DNA of 64,000 bases from Collimonas fungivorans Ter331 (lineage in GTDB: Bacteria; Pseudomonadota; Gammaproteobacteria; Burkholderiales; Burkholderiaceae_D): positions 2,748,542-2,812,541 of the forward strand of contig NC_015856.1 in NCBI RefSeq assembly GCF_000221045.1, written 5' to 3'. Made by a program: the position numbers and the translations under genes. Positions 36,624-46,717 of the stretch are shown in pieces (within the stretch, counting starts at the first letter, position 1; each line of letters starts with the position of its first letter). The notes under the pieces were generated by a model. It ran no database searches and was not told the DNA's origin. It saw only the letters and a program-made list of their open reading frames with translations.

Positions 36624-37874
36624 TTAAGCGCTTTCCAGTCCAAAAGCCTTGTGCAAGGCGCGCACGGCCAGTTCCATGTACTTTTCGTCGATCAGCACCG
36701 AAATCTTGATTTCAGAGGTCGAAATCATCTGGATATTGATGCCCTCTTCCGACAAGGTCCGGAACATTTGCGAGGCGATGCCGACATGGCTGCGCATGCC
36801 GACGCCGACCACCGACACCTTCGACACCTTGGCGTCGCCGGTGATGCTGGCCGCACCGATGTGCGCCTTGACCTTCTCGTTCAGGACATCCATCGCCTTG
36901 GTGTATTCGCCGCGCGGCACGGTGAAGGTGAAGTCGGTCTTGCCGTCCACCGACTGGTTCTGGATGATCATGTCGACTTCGATATTGGCATCGGCGACCG
37001 CGCCGAGGATCTGGTAGGCGATGCCGGGACGGTCGGGTACGCCGAGCACGGTAATCTTGGTCTCGTCGCGGTTGAACGCGATGCCGGTAATGGTGGCTTG
37101 TTCCATCTTGGTGTCTTCCTCAAACGAAATCAGGGTGCCGGAAATTGCTTCTTCTTCCAATGGCATTAAGGGGTCAGTCAGCGACGACAGCACGCGTGTC
37201 GGCATCTTGTAGTTGCCGGCAAATTCCACCGAGCGGATCTGCAGCACTTTCGAGCCTAGCGACGCCATCTCCAGCATCTCTTCGAACGTCACCGTCTTCA
37301 GGCGGCGCGCATCCGAGACCACGCGCGGATCGGTGGTGTAGACGCCGTCGACGTCGGTATAGATCAGGCATTCCGCTGCCTGCAGCGCAGCAGCGACCGC
37401 CACTGCCGACGTATCGGAACCGCCGCGGCCCAGGGTCGTGATATTGCCCAGTTCGTCGATGCCCTGGAAACCGGTGATGATCACTACCTTGCCGGCATCC
37501 AGGTCTTGCCGCACCTTGGTGTCGTCGATCGAACGGATGCGCGCCTTGGTGTGGGCCGAATCGGTTTTAATCGCGACTTGCCAGCCGGCATAGGACACTG
37601 CCTGCTTGCCTATCGCTTGCAGGGCCATGGCCAGCAAGGCGACTGAAGCCTGCTCGCCGGTGGAGGCCAGCATGTCGAGTTCGCGCGGATCGGGCTGGGC
37701 GGTAATTTCTTTTGCCAGGCCCAGCAGGCGGTTGGTTTCACCGGACATCGCGGACGGCACCACGACGATTTGGTGGCCGGCGTCATGCCATTTGGCGACG
37801 CGCTTGGCGACATTCTTGATGCGCTCGGGGGAGCCCATCGAAGTGCCGCCGTATTTGTGGACGATTAAAGCCAT
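36624..37874 (-). CDS. lysC: Aspartate kinase
   Basis: 416 aa, normal for the single-function enzyme. Catalyses the first step of Lys/Thr/Met synthesis. N-terminal KYGGTSMGSPERIKNVAKRV, the FQGIDELGNITTLGRGGSDTSAVA region, and two C-terminal ACT repeats (TVLGVPDRPGIAYQILG and VSVVGVGMRSHVGIASQMF) that usually bind lysine or threonine for feedback control. It lies between tilS and tRNA-Ser, the common betaproteobacterial neighbourhood. Confidence 0.97.
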   Translation of the reverse strand: MALIVHKYGGTSMGSPERIKNVAKRVAKWHDAGHQIVVVPSAMSGETNRLLGLAKEITAQPDPRELDMLASTGEQASVALLAMALQAIGKQAVSYAGWQVAIKTDSAHTKARIRSIDDTKVRQDLDAGKVVIITGFQGIDELGNITTLGRGGSDTSAVAVAAALQAAECLIYTDVDGVYTTDPRVVSDARRLKTVTFEEMLEMASLGSKVLQIRSVEFAGNYKMPTRVLSSLTDPLMPLEEEAISGTLISFEEDTKMEQATITGIAFNRDETKITVLGVPDRPGIAYQILGAVADANIEVDMIIQNQSVDGKTDFTFTVPRGEYTKAMDVLNEKVKAHIGAASITGDAKVSKVSVVGVGMRSHVGIASQMFRTLSEEGINIQMISTSEIKISVLIDEKYMELAVRALHKAFGLESA

Positions 37875-38007
37875 AGGAATTATAGGTGGGTGCTAGAAGC
37901 GAGCGTAGTGCAAGGAAAAGAAAAATCAACCCTTTACTCTACCTGCAACGACCCATTATGACAAGTGGCTTACCTTGGGGAAAGCACAATACTGTCTATG
38001 CCGGGAA

Positions 38008-39426
38008 TCAGATACCTTGCCTGAACGGCAATTCATCTGCTTGCCAGCGCAGGCTGATATGCAAACCGGGCCCGGCCGCCAGCTGCAGGCAATCCATGCC
38101 GATACCCGCCGCAAACAGGATCTGCTTGCCGCTGCTCACCAGCGGCAGGCGCTCGCGCTCCCAGGGCGGCACATCGAAGGCCTGGTAGTGGTACTTGACG
38201 CTCTTGGTGGGACGGTTCAAGGCCAGCTTGAGACGCTCGCCGCCGGAACGATATTGAATTTGCAAGGATTGCGCACGCAGCCAGTCAGCGTCGATGCCCT
38301 GCTCTGCCTGGTCGAAATGCAAGACGCCGCCGAATTGCGGGAAACGCATCTCGGCCTCGCCGTTCCAGCGGAACGCTTGCGGTTCAATCTCGGAACGGTC
38401 GACATCGTCGCGCGGGGTCAGGAACACCCGGTTGCGGTGACGGCGGATGTGGCAGTCGGGATGAGTCACGCACAATTGGGCGTCGGCTTTTGCTTCCAGC
38501 AATTGCTGCCGCATTTCGCTGAGCCAGGCGCTGGACGGCATGCGCAAGTGATGCAAGCCGAACCAGTAGCGCAGCAGGTTATCGATACGCTCCCCGCTCA
38601 ACTGGCGCACATGCTCCAGATCGAGGCAGGCGCCGTCCGCGCAGACCGCCATGTCTTGCGCCGCCAGGTCGATCAGCAAGCGCTGCGTGGTCTGCATGTG
38701 CCCGGCGCTGCGCGAAAACCGCTCCTGGAAGCCGGGAAAATGCTGCGCCAGCACCGGCATGACTTGCTGACGCAAGGCGTTGCGGGCATAACGCGGATCG
38801 TGATTCGATTCGTCTTCGATAAACGTCAGCTGCTGCGCCGCTGCGTATTGCTCCAGCGCCGCCCGCGACACTTTCAACAGTGGCCGCGCCATCAGCAAGA
38901 CAGCATCGCCCAGCAAGGTCGGCGCCGTATTCCAGCGATCCATGCCGGACAGGCCGGCCGCGCCCGAGCCGCGCAACAGTTGCAGCAGCACGGTCTCAGC
39001 CTGGTCGTCCAGGTGGTGTCCTGTCAATAACAAAGGGATCTGGTGCTGGCGGCACAAGTCGCCCAGCGCTGCATAGCGGCTGATGCGCGCGGCTTCTTCC
39101 ACGCCGCTCTTGTCGCTGTTGCGCAATGCGATGCGGCGCGTATCAAAGACCACGCCCAGCCTGGCGCAAGCCTCGGCGCAATGGCTTTGCCACTGGTCCG
39201 CGTTGGGGCTGATGCCGTGATGGATGTGGAAGGCGAACAGCTGGGCGCCGTGCGCGCCGGCATACTGGGCTGCCGCATGCAGCAGCACGCTGGAGTCCAG
39301 TCCGCCGCTGTAGGCGACGGCCAGTCGTGCCTGCTGTTGCGAGGCAATTGCGGGGAACGCTTGCGCGATCCCTGCCAGGGTGTTTTCTAAGTACGCACTG
39401 ATACTTGGGATAGATGAATTCGACAC
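38008..39426 (-). CDS. tilS: tRNA(Ile)-lysidine synthetase
   Basis: 472 aa. PP-loop ATPase motif AYSGGLDSSVLL, then GHHLDDQAETVLLQLLRGSGAAGLSGM and the C-terminal substrate-binding domain. It converts C34 of tRNA-Ile(CAU) to lysidine so AUA is read as Ile. The start is a GTG at 39426, only 2 bases after the accA stop, so it relies on coupling with accA. Essential gene, nothing unusual otherwise. Confidence 0.95.
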   Translation of the reverse strand: MSNSSIPSISAYLENTLAGIAQAFPAIASQQQARLAVAYSGGLDSSVLLHAAAQYAGAHGAQLFAFHIHHGISPNADQWQSHCAEACARLGVVFDTRRIALRNSDKSGVEEAARISRYAALGDLCRQHQIPLLLTGHHLDDQAETVLLQLLRGSGAAGLSGMDRWNTAPTLLGDAVLLMARPLLKVSRAALEQYAAAQQLTFIEDESNHDPRYARNALRQQVMPVLAQHFPGFQERFSRSAGHMQTTQRLLIDLAAQDMAVCADGACLDLEHVRQLSGERIDNLLRYWFGLHHLRMPSSAWLSEMRQQLLEAKADAQLCVTHPDCHIRRHRNRVFLTPRDDVDRSEIEPQAFRWNGEAEMRFPQFGGVLHFDQAEQGIDADWLRAQSLQIQYRSGGERLKLALNRPTKSVKYHYQAFDVPPWERERLPLVSSGKQILFAAGIGMDCLQLAAGPGLHISLRWQADELPFRQGI

Positions 39427-39428
39427 GC

Positions 39429-40403
39429 CTATTCTGCTGCCAGCACTTCCTTGAATTTACCGTAGCTCATCAGTTTTTCATGGCGTGCATTCAGCAAGTC
39501 CTTGGTCTTGACGCCCTGGAACTGGCGCAAGGTATCGGCCAGCGCGCGCTTGAGCAAGGATGCCATCTGCTTCGGATCGCGATGGGCGCCGCCCAGCGGT
39601 TCGCTGACGATCTTGTCGATCAGGCCGACGGCTTTCAGGCGATGCGCGGTCAGGCCCAGCGCATCGGCGGCATCGGCTGCGCGCTCGGCGGTTTTCCACA
39701 GGATCGAGGCACAGCCTTCAGGCGAGATCACCGAATAAGTCGCGTACTGCAGCATCAGGACCGCGTCGCCGACCGCAATCGCCAGCGCGCCGCCGGAGCC
39801 GCCTTCACCGATGATGGTAGCGATCAGCGGCACTTTCAGCTCAGCCATCGCGTACAGGTTGTGGCCGATGGCTTCCGACTGGCCGCGCTCTTCGGCATCG
39901 ATGCCGGGGAATGCGCCGGGCGTATCGACAAAGGTGAAAATCGGCAGGCCGAATTTTTCCGCGACTTTCATCAGGCGCAGAGCCTTGCGATAACCTTCCG
40001 GCTTGGGCATGCCGAAATTGCGCAAGGCGCGCTCCTTGGTGTCGCGTCCCTTCTGGTGGCCGATCACCATGCAAGCCTGGCCGTTGAAACGCGCCAGGCC
40101 GCCGACTATCGACTGGTCGTCGGCATAGGTGCGGTCGCCGTGCAGTTCATGGAAATCCGTGAAGATTTCATTCACGTAGTCCATGGTGTAAGGACGCTGC
40201 GGATGCCGTGAAATCTGGGAAACTTGCCAAGGCGTTAACTTTGCGTAAATATCCTTGGTCAATTGCTGGCTTTTTTTCGATAAGCGATCGATTTCTTCCG
40301 AAATGTCCACCGCCGAATCGTCCTGGACGAAACGCAGCTCTTCGATCTTGGCATCTAATTCGGCGATCGGTTGCTCGAAGCCGAGAAATGTTGTTTTACT
40401 CAT
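39429..40403 (-). CDS. accA: Acetyl-CoA carboxylase carboxyltransferase alpha subunit
   Basis: 324 aa, standard length. [20 protein letters not shown] at the N terminus and the carboxyltransferase core [33 protein letters not shown], then [39 protein letters not shown]. Works with AccD in the cytosol to make malonyl-CoA for fatty acids. AGGGAACAAT precedes the ATG. Followed by tilS with almost no gap. Confidence 0.98.
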   Translation of the reverse strand: MSKTTFLGFEQPIAELDAKIEELRFVQDDSAVDISEEIDRLSKKSQQLTKDIYAKLTPWQVSQISRHPQRPYTMDYVNEIFTDFHELHGDRTYADDQSIVGGLARFNGQACMVIGHQKGRDTKERALRNFGMPKPEGYRKALRLMKVAEKFGLPIFTFVDTPGAFPGIDAEERGQSEAIGHNLYAMAELKVPLIATIIGEGGSGGALAIAVGDAVLMLQYATYSVISPEGCASILWKTAERAADAADALGLTAHRLKAVGLIDKIVSEPLGGAHRDPKQMASLLKRALADTLRQFQGVKTKDLLNARHEKLMSYGKFKEVLAAE

Positions 40404-40465
40404 ATTGTTCCCTTGTTTAAAACCATCATTACCGAATAAATTACTAATGAATACGTAATAAGTTA

Positions 40466-41131
40466 TTACTCAGTAATGACTTGATATTCTGCAGACGTTG
40501 CATCCAGGCTACGCCATAGATACCAGGTCGCCACGGTACGCCATGGCTCCCAATTGGCCGACACTTCGCGCGCATCGCTGCGCGAAACCGGCTCTCCCGA
40601 AAAATAATTCACACTAATGCCTTTAAGCAATCCTAAATCATCCAAAGGCAATATATTGGGCCGGAGCAAATTAAATATCAAAAACATCTCCGCTGTCCAG
40701 CGTCCGATGCCGCGGATCTGGGTCAGGTCCGCGATGACATCCTCATCGTCCATCTCCATCCACTGCTCGGCATTGACCCGTTTTGCCTTGAAATGGTCGG
40801 CCAGGTCAAGAATATAGTCCGCTTTACGCTTAGACAAGCCGCAAGCCGCAAGTTGCTCCGGACCTGCTTTCAATACCTGGGCCGGAGTCGTCTTGGGACA
40901 GACTAACAGAAATTTTTGCCATGCAGATTCCGCCGCCTTGACCGAAACCTGCTGGCCGACCACCGAACGCGCCAGCGTGGTAAACGCCTCGCCGCGGCCA
41001 ACCAGGTGCAGGTCGCCGAATTGCGGGATCAATTTACGCATGATACGGTCACGCTTCATCAACTCGGCCTTGGCGTCTTCCCAATACGAAGGCACGAAGA
41101 ACCTGGAGTCGACAGCTATCGCTTTTTGCAT
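40466..41131 (-). CDS. alkA: DNA-3-methyladenine glycosylase II (HhH-GPD)
   Basis: 221 aa. HhH-GPD fold: [21 protein letters not shown], then helix-hairpin-helix [18 protein letters not shown] followed by LPLDDLGL with the catalytic Asp. Removes alkylated purines from DNA. Only 4 bases after the cysS stop, so the pair is co-transcribed, an arrangement seen in related genomes. Shorter than E. coli AlkA because it lacks the N-terminal domain. Confidence 0.92.
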   Translation of the reverse strand: MQKAIAVDSRFFVPSYWEDAKAELMKRDRIMRKLIPQFGDLHLVGRGEAFTTLARSVVGQQVSVKAAESAWQKFLLVCPKTTPAQVLKAGPEQLAACGLSKRKADYILDLADHFKAKRVNAEQWMEMDDEDVIADLTQIRGIGRWTAEMFLIFNLLRPNILPLDDLGLLKGISVNYFSGEPVSRSDAREVSANWEPWRTVATWYLWRSLDATSAEYQVITE

Positions 41132-41135
41132 ACGT

Positions 41136-42557
41136 TTAGGCCCTTCGCCATTCGGTTTGACCGCCGGGCTTATCTTCCAGCAAGATGCCTTCGGCCAGCA
41201 GTTCCTTGCGAATCAGGTCTGCAGCAGAAAAATCCTTGGCTATTTTTGCCGCTTGACGAGTTTGAATTTTGAGTAGGATATCTTGCTCTGACAAAGCCGC
41301 TTGCGCAATGCCATTTCCGACAACTTCGCCGCCGGCGAGTGCGCGGCCTTTCAAAAAATCTTCAGGGGAACGCTGCAGCAAACCCAGCACTCCGGCCAAA
41401 CCTTTCAGCTGGCGCGCCGCTGCCTGCGAACGATTCTTGTTGACTTCGTTGGCGAGGTCGAACAAGGCCGAGATCGCCATCGGCGTATTAAAATCGTCGT
41501 CCATGGCTTGCGCCACGCGCGCGGCATGGGCTTCGCTCCAGTCCAGCGGCAAACTGTCTGCCGAGACTTCTTTCAGGGCAGTATACAAGCGGGTCAATGC
41601 ATGCTTGGCGTCGTCCAGGTTGCTGTCGGCATAATTCAGCGGGCTGCGGTAATGCGCGCGCAGGATAAAGAAGCGCACCACTTCCGCATCGTATTTTTTC
41701 AGGACGTCGCGGATCGTGAAAAAATTTCCCAAGGACTTGGACATCTTCTCGTCGTCGATACGCACAAAGCCGTTATGCATCCAGTAATTGACGAACCGGT
41801 GGCCGTGCGCGCCTTCCGACTGGGCGATTTCATTTTCGTGATGCGGGAACTGCAAATCCTGGCCGCCGCCGTGGATGTCGAACTGCTCGCCCAGCAATTG
41901 CTCGGCCATGGCGGAGCATTCGATATGCCAGCCCGGGCGGCCCTGGCCCCAGCGCGAAGTCCATTTGACCTCTTCCGGCTCGCTGTCCTTGGCCGCTTTC
42001 CACAAAACGAAATCGAGCGGATCGCGCTTGCCCAGGTTGACGTCGACCCGCTCGCCGGCGCGCAGATCGTCGAGCGACTTGCCCGACAATTTGCCGTAGC
42101 CGGCAAAATCACGCACCGAATAATTGACGTCGCCGTCGCTACCCTGGTATGCCAAGCCTTTATGTTCGAGTTTTTCGATCAAGGCCAGCATCTGCGGCAC
42201 GAACGCTGTCGCACGCGGCTCGTGATCCGGCTTTTGCACGCCGAGCGCGGCCGCATCCTCGTCCATGGCCTGGATGAAACGGCCGGTCAGCTGCGAGATG
42301 GTCTCGCCGTTTTCCACGGCGCGCTTGATGATCTTGTCATCGATATCGGTAATGTTGCGCACATAGGTGACGTCCAGGCCCGACTGCCGCAGCCAGCGTT
42401 GCACCATGTCGAACACCACCATCACTCGTCCGTGACCAAGATGGCAATAGTCGTAAACCGTCATGCCGCAGACATACATGCGGACCTTGCCTGGTTCGAT
42501 TGGGGAAAACGGCTGCTTCTCACGCGCCAGCGTGTTATATATTTTCAAGTCGCTCAT
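41136..42557 (-). CDS. cysS: Cysteinyl-tRNA synthetase
   Basis: 473 aa class I synthetase. Zinc Cys in [14 protein letters not shown]-like HLGHGRVM, second zinc ligands in WHIECSAM and [20 protein letters not shown], and KMSKS in [11 protein letters not shown]. Charges tRNA-Cys. The C-terminal DALR and anticodon-binding part is complete. The HLGH motif has Gly-Arg where HLGHAR is usual, a mild variation. Confidence 0.98.
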   Translation of the reverse strand: MSDLKIYNTLAREKQPFSPIEPGKVRMYVCGMTVYDYCHLGHGRVMVVFDMVQRWLRQSGLDVTYVRNITDIDDKIIKRAVENGETISQLTGRFIQAMDEDAAALGVQKPDHEPRATAFVPQMLALIEKLEHKGLAYQGSDGDVNYSVRDFAGYGKLSGKSLDDLRAGERVDVNLGKRDPLDFVLWKAAKDSEPEEVKWTSRWGQGRPGWHIECSAMAEQLLGEQFDIHGGGQDLQFPHHENEIAQSEGAHGHRFVNYWMHNGFVRIDDEKMSKSLGNFFTIRDVLKKYDAEVVRFFILRAHYRSPLNYADSNLDDAKHALTRLYTALKEVSADSLPLDWSEAHAARVAQAMDDDFNTPMAISALFDLANEVNKNRSQAAARQLKGLAGVLGLLQRSPEDFLKGRALAGGEVVGNGIAQAALSEQDILLKIQTRQAAKIAKDFSAADLIRKELLAEGILLEDKPGGQTEWRRA

Positions 42558-42796
42558 GGGAAATTACTGCCTACGGACAGAAATAAGGCACAGAATTAAA
42601 GTACAGCAATAAGGCAGAAAAATATTGCACGCCGTTTTACCCATTCGCGCACTTGCGGTGCGGACATCAGTACAACTGAATCGCCAAAACTCTTTTGCAG
42701 TGCTTAGTTTGATAAAATGTTGCTTTTCGCCGGAGTATATCATTAGTGAAAAGCGAAAATACACCACAAACGCTCCTACCCACATGAAGGATTTTT

Positions 42797-43387
42797 ATGC
42801 CAGCATCTCTTAGCCTGTCCCGCCGCGCGTTCACCCTGGCATTGACCTCTGCACTGACGGCTGCCTGTTTGCTGGGCAACCCTTCGATTGCCAGCGCTGC
42901 CGACAAGCCCCATGTCCTGCTGAAAACCAATATGGGCGACATCGTCATCGAGCTGAATCCGGAAAAAGCGCCGAAGACAGTCAAGAATTTCCTGGGCTAT
43001 GTAAACAGCGGCCACTATAACGGCACCATCTTCCACCGTGTCATCGAGAATTTCATGATCCAGGGCGGCGGCATGACCAAGGACATGGTAGAGAAGCCGG
43101 CGCCGAACAAGGTGGAGAATGAAGCCAAGAACGGCCTCAAGAACGTGCCTTACAGCGTCGCCATGGCGCGCACCGCGGACCCGCAATCGGCCGGCGCGCA
43201 ATTCTTCATCAATACCACCAACAACGAATTCCTCAACTATCCTGGCCGCGACGGCTGGGGCTACGCGGTGTTCGGCCAGGTCATCAAGGGCATGGACGTG
43301 GTCGACAAGATCAAGAAAGTAAAGACCGCCTACCAGGACGTGCCGACCACCCCGGTTATCATCCAATCGGCTACAGTAACCAAGTAA
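42797..43387 (+). CDS. ppiA: Periplasmic peptidyl-prolyl cis-trans isomerase (cyclophilin)
   Basis: 196 aa. Long signal peptide ([34 protein letters not shown]) followed by the cyclophilin core: [37 protein letters not shown], and [17 protein letters not shown]. The catalytic Arg of FHR and the QFFIN motif are intact. AAGGA precedes the ATG. The next gene is its cytoplasmic paralogue, 47 bases downstream. Confidence 0.95.
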   Translation: MPASLSLSRRAFTLALTSALTAACLLGNPSIASAADKPHVLLKTNMGDIVIELNPEKAPKTVKNFLGYVNSGHYNGTIFHRVIENFMIQGGGMTKDMVEKPAPNKVENEAKNGLKNVPYSVAMARTADPQSAGAQFFINTTNNEFLNYPGRDGWGYAVFGQVIKGMDVVDKIKKVKTAYQDVPTTPVIIQSATVTK

Positions 43388-43434
43388 ATACCGTTTTTGT
43401 CCTTCCAATTTTCAACCATCTGATAGGAAACACC

Positions 43435-43923
43435 ATGGCAGTCCTCCTCACTACCAACCACGGCACGATCAAGATCGAACTCGAAGCTGAAAAAGCGCCA
43501 AAGAGCGTGGAAAACTTCCTGGCCTATGTCAATGCCGGCCACTACAACGGCACGATTTTCCACCGCGTGATCCCTGGCTTCATGGTGCAAGGCGGCGGTT
43601 TTGAGCCTGGCATGAAACAAAAGCCGACCAACGATCCAGTCGAAAACGAAGCCAAGAACGGCCTCAAGAACAAGCCTTACACACTGGCGATGGCCCGTAC
43701 TTCGGCGCCGCATTCGGCTTCCGCGCAGTTTTTCATCAACGTCAAGGACAACAGTTTCCTCGACTACCCAGGCCAGGACGGCTGGGGTTATTGCGTCTTC
43801 GGCAAAGTCGTTGAAGGCCAGGACATCGTCGACAAGATCGAAGGCGTGAAAACCGGCCGTTCCGGCATGTTTGCCGATGTGCCGACAGATGATGTCGTCA
43901 TCGAAAAAGCTGAAGTCGTTTAA
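43435..43923 (+). CDS. ppiB: Cytoplasmic cyclophilin
   Basis: 162 aa without a signal peptide. Same core as the previous gene ([34 protein letters not shown] in related form, [17 protein letters not shown]). Accelerates proline isomerisation in cytosolic proteins. AGGAAAC upstream of the ATG. Likely a tandem duplication with ppiA, one copy keeping the export signal. lpxH follows 15 bases later. Confidence 0.96.
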   Translation: MAVLLTTNHGTIKIELEAEKAPKSVENFLAYVNAGHYNGTIFHRVIPGFMVQGGGFEPGMKQKPTNDPVENEAKNGLKNKPYTLAMARTSAPHSASAQFFINVKDNSFLDYPGQDGWGYCVFGKVVEGQDIVDKIEGVKTGRSGMFADVPTDDVVIEKAEVV

Positions 43924-43938
43924 TCCAGACTCCTTCTT

Positions 43939-44730
43939 ATGACAGCCTCAGTCTCGAACCAGTCCGGCGCACCAGTTGCGCTATTCATCTCCGACCTGCA
44001 TTTGCAGGCAGCGCACCCGCGCACCACCCAGGTCTTCCTGGACTTCCTGCAGGAACAGGCAAAGCGGGCGCAACAACTGTATCTGCTGGGAGACTTGTTC
44101 GAGTACTGGGCTGGCGACGATGACCTGGAAACGCCGTACAATCGTGAAATTGCCGAAGCGATCCGGCAAGTCAGCGATAGCGGTGTGCAGGTTTTCTGGA
44201 TCGCCGGCAATCGCGATTTCCTGGTTGGCGACGGCTTTGCGCAAGCAGCCGGCCTGACCATGCTGCCCGACCCGTCGGTGATCACGGTGGGCGGGCAGCG
44301 CCTGGCGATCGCCCATGGCGATGCGCAATGCACCGACGACCTGGCCTACATGGAATTTCGCGCGCAAGTGCGGCAACCGCAATGGCAGGCGCAATTCCTT
44401 GCGCTGCCGCTGGCGCAGCGCAAGGCGATCATCGCCGGCGTACGCAAGGAAAGCCAGGAAGAACAGCGCCACAAGACAATGGAAATCATGGATGTCAATC
44501 CGGCAGCGATCGATGCCCTGTTCGACAGCACCGCAACCGCCACCCTGATCCACGGCCACACGCATCGGCCCGCGCGCCACCTCTCAGGCGCCGGCGAGAC
44601 TGCCCGCACCCGCTACGTATTGCCGGACTGGGAGTATGACGTCAAGGCGCAGCGAGGCGGCTGGATTGCGATTGATGCGGACGGCGTGATCCGGCGTTTT
44701 GGCCATGACGGCCAGCAACTGGCCGATTAA
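43939..44730 (+). CDS. lpxH: UDP-2,3-diacylglucosamine diphosphatase
   Basis: 263 aa calcineurin-like phosphoesterase of lipid A synthesis that turns UDP-2,3-diacylglucosamine into lipid X. Metal motifs: FISDLHLQ, LGDLFEYWAGDD, AGNRDFLVGDG, AHGDAQCTDD and IHGHTHRPARH. Follows ppiB by 15 bases, a typical pair. Stop overlaps that of yceH on the opposite strand. Confidence 0.96.
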   Translation: MTASVSNQSGAPVALFISDLHLQAAHPRTTQVFLDFLQEQAKRAQQLYLLGDLFEYWAGDDDLETPYNREIAEAIRQVSDSGVQVFWIAGNRDFLVGDGFAQAAGLTMLPDPSVITVGGQRLAIAHGDAQCTDDLAYMEFRAQVRQPQWQAQFLALPLAQRKAIIAGVRKESQEEQRHKTMEIMDVNPAAIDALFDSTATATLIHGHTHRPARHLSGAGETARTRYVLPDWEYDVKAQRGGWIAIDADGVIRRFGHDGQQLAD

Positions 44731-45452
44731 TCAAACTGCCGCTTGAACTCGGCAAACTGCGCCGATAAATCATCCACTTGCCGCCGCAAGCCGGCAACTT
44801 CTTCTTCAAGCTGGGCGATCCGGTCCTGGCTGCCGCTTTTCACCACCGATGCGCTGCCCGACATCGCATCCGCGATCGCCTGCTGCTCCAGTATTTCCTC
44901 TCCCGCCAGCAGATGCGCATAACGCGACTCCTTGGTGCCGGGCGCTTTCGCCAGGCGCGCTACCAGCGACGGATATTTATCGACCAGGAACTGCAAAGCC
45001 GTTTCGACTTCGCCCACCGAAGCAAATTCATGCAGCCTGCCGCTGCGGCTGCGCAATTCGCCCGCGGTCTGGATCCCGCGCAGCATCAAGGTCGTCAATA
45101 CCGCCAGCTTGTCTTGCTCCAGCAGCCATTTGACGCGCATCCGGTGTTCGTACTTGGCAACCCGGGCGCCGGCCTGGTTGACTTCAACCACCAGCTTGCG
45201 CTGCATCAGCCGCTGCAGGATGTCCAGTACAGTCGATTCGGCGATAGCCATCACCGGATCGCGGCTGGAGAGCTGGTTGCAGCCGTTGGTCAGGGTATTC
45301 AGGGACAGCGGATAGTTATCCGGCGTCAGCGCTTCTTTTTCGGCGAGGACCGCCAGCACGCGGATTTCAAACTGGTCCAGAAATGCGTCGGCGCTGCCGG
45401 AACCGGCCGCCGCTTCATCGCCGGCCGGGGTGCTGCTCACTTCTTGATTCAT
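44727..45452 (-). CDS. yceH: YceH family (DUF480) winged-helix protein
   Basis: 241 aa. Two winged-helix domains typical of DUF480: VLAVLAEKEALTPDNYPLSLNTLTNGCNQLSSRDPV and RSGRLHEFASVGEVETALQFLVD, the LLxxxxPxxVARLAKAPGTKESRYAHLL segment and a C-terminal coiled coil (IAQLEEEVAGLRRQVDDLSAQF). Function is not settled. It is transcribed 24 bases after cysE, so possibly as an operon. Confidence 0.93.
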   Translation of the reverse strand: MNQEVSSTPAGDEAAAGSGSADAFLDQFEIRVLAVLAEKEALTPDNYPLSLNTLTNGCNQLSSRDPVMAIAESTVLDILQRLMQRKLVVEVNQAGARVAKYEHRMRVKWLLEQDKLAVLTTLMLRGIQTAGELRSRSGRLHEFASVGEVETALQFLVDKYPSLVARLAKAPGTKESRYAHLLAGEEILEQQAIADAMSGSASVVKSGSQDRIAQLEEEVAGLRRQVDDLSAQFAEFKRQFD

Positions 45453-45476
45453 TGCTTGCTCTCCTGGCGCGCCGTC

Positions 45477-46226
45477 TTATTCGACCAGCTTGTTCAGCTG
45501 GTCCGGGTCAAATTTCTCTAGCTCGGGCAAGCCCTCGCAGGCGATGCCGGATTTCTTCAGCAAGGCGATGATGCGTTCTATCTGATGTTCCTGCGCGGCG
45601 GCATTGTCGATCAAGCCATGCAAGGCCTTGGACAAGGGATCGTCGCCATTGGGGGTAACGCCGTAGGCGGCAAACATGCGGGCCGCGGCCTCGTCCTTGC
45701 CGCTGACGTTTTCCTTGAGGACGATGCGCGCAGGATTGCCCACCGCAGTCGCTCCCGGCGGCACTTCCTTGACCACCACCGCGTTGGAGCCGATCTTGGC
45801 GCCCTCGCCCACTGTAAAGCCGCCCAGCACTTTGGCGCCGGCGCCGATGATGGCGCCGCGCGCCAGCGTCGGATGGCGCTTGGCGCCCTTGTTCAGCGAA
45901 GTACCGCCGAGGGTGACGCCCTGGTAGATCGTGCAGTCGTCGCCGACTTCAGCGGTTTCGCCGATCACCACGCCAAAACCGTGGTCGATGAATACCCGCC
46001 GGCCTATGGTGGCGCCGGGATGGATCTCGATTCCGGTAAAGGTGCGGGCAACCTGCGAAATGAAACGCCCCGGCCATTTGAAGCCGTTGTGCCAGCAATG
46101 ATGCGCCCAGCGATGCAGGATGATGGCGTGCAGGCCGGGATAACAAGTCAGCACTTCCCACTGGGTGCGGGCGGCGGGATCGCGCGCCATGATGTTGGCA
46201 ATGTCTTCACGAATGCGGCTGAACAT
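45477..46226 (-). CDS. cysE: Serine O-acetyltransferase
   Basis: 249 aa. Left-handed beta-helix with hexapeptide repeats ([59 protein letters not shown]). Acetylates serine for cysteine synthesis. The catalytic His-Asp pair of DHG is present. Shorter than E. coli CysE because it lacks most of the N-terminal helical region, as is usual in this class. Heads the cysE-yceH pair. Confidence 0.95.
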   Translation of the reverse strand: MFSRIREDIANIMARDPAARTQWEVLTCYPGLHAIILHRWAHHCWHNGFKWPGRFISQVARTFTGIEIHPGATIGRRVFIDHGFGVVIGETAEVGDDCTIYQGVTLGGTSLNKGAKRHPTLARGAIIGAGAKVLGGFTVGEGAKIGSNAVVVKEVPPGATAVGNPARIVLKENVSGKDEAAARMFAAYGVTPNGDDPLSKALHGLIDNAAAQEHQIERIIALLKKSGIACEGLPELEKFDPDQLNKLVE

Positions 46227-46428
46227 AAAGGTGTCGTATGAATGCGGAGGCGTAATGTTATTCCAAATTACGCCAGCCGTCTTTGCCTCATCCCACCGGC
46301 CTTAAGCTTTAGCTGATTCTTGCTGAGTTCCTCGAATGAAGGCAGCTCGCAGCATGTCATTTTGACTTGTAATTCCACCTGGTCCGCCTTAGCATAACAT
46401 ACACGATTTTGTTGTTTTTTAATCAAAA

Positions 46429-46505
46429 CGGGCTGTAGCTCAGTTGGGAGAGCGCGTTGCCATTGGCGACGAGGTCAAGGGTTTCAGTCCCTCTCAGCTC
46501 CTCCA
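46429..46505 (+). pseudogene. Degenerate tRNA-like sequence
   Basis: It has a tRNA-like outline: T8-A9, D arm GCTCAGTTGGGAGAGC, a possible anticodon arm CGTTG-CCATTGG-CGACG, a T-arm-like AGGG/CCCT, and an acceptor partner CAGCTCC ending TCCA. But position 33 is C not T, the T loop reads TTTCAGT rather than TTCRANY, one extra base separates the T arm from the acceptor, and 1-72 do not pair. Closest in look to tRNA-Ala or tRNA-Gly. Probably a decayed tRNA or an attachment-site remnant. Confidence 0.6.
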
Positions 46506-46517
46506 TACGATACAAGC

Positions 46518-46535
46518 CATTCTCTATAGAGAATG
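46518..46535. repeat. Perfect 18-bp palindrome
   Basis: CATTCTCTATAGAGAATG reads the same on both strands. It lies 12 bases after the tRNA-like sequence and immediately before the small ORF at 46538. It could be an operator or a recombination end. Confidence 0.7.
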
Positions 46536-46537
46536 TA

Positions 46538-46705
46538 ATGCATCAGATCAAGGCAAATGAAAAATTCGTCTTTTCCGAAGAAGAACTCTTGGACGAGTTG
46601 TGTGCATCCATGTACGGCGATAACTTCAGTGAAGTCATCGTCATGGCTGGGCCCTTTATGCAGTTCTGTGATGCAGCTACAAAACGACTCGTACCAGCAT
46701 TCTGA
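46538..46705 (+). CDS. Possible small protein upstream of the DMT exporter
   Basis: 55 codons starting MHQIKANEKFVFSEEELLDEL, with AGAGA upstream of the ATG. No family recognised. It lies between the palindrome and the exporter gene and may be a leader peptide, a small partner or a fragment. Composition is like the exporter and unlike the flanking core genes. Confidence 0.35.
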   Translation: MHQIKANEKFVFSEEELLDELCASMYGDNFSEVIVMAGPFMQFCDAATKRLVPAF

Positions 46706-46717
46706 GTAATTGCGGCC

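Noticed and set aside
46429-46505. A functional tRNA gene
   Set aside because: T33 absent, T loop abnormal, an extra base before the acceptor and 1-72 unpaired; kept as a pseudogene.
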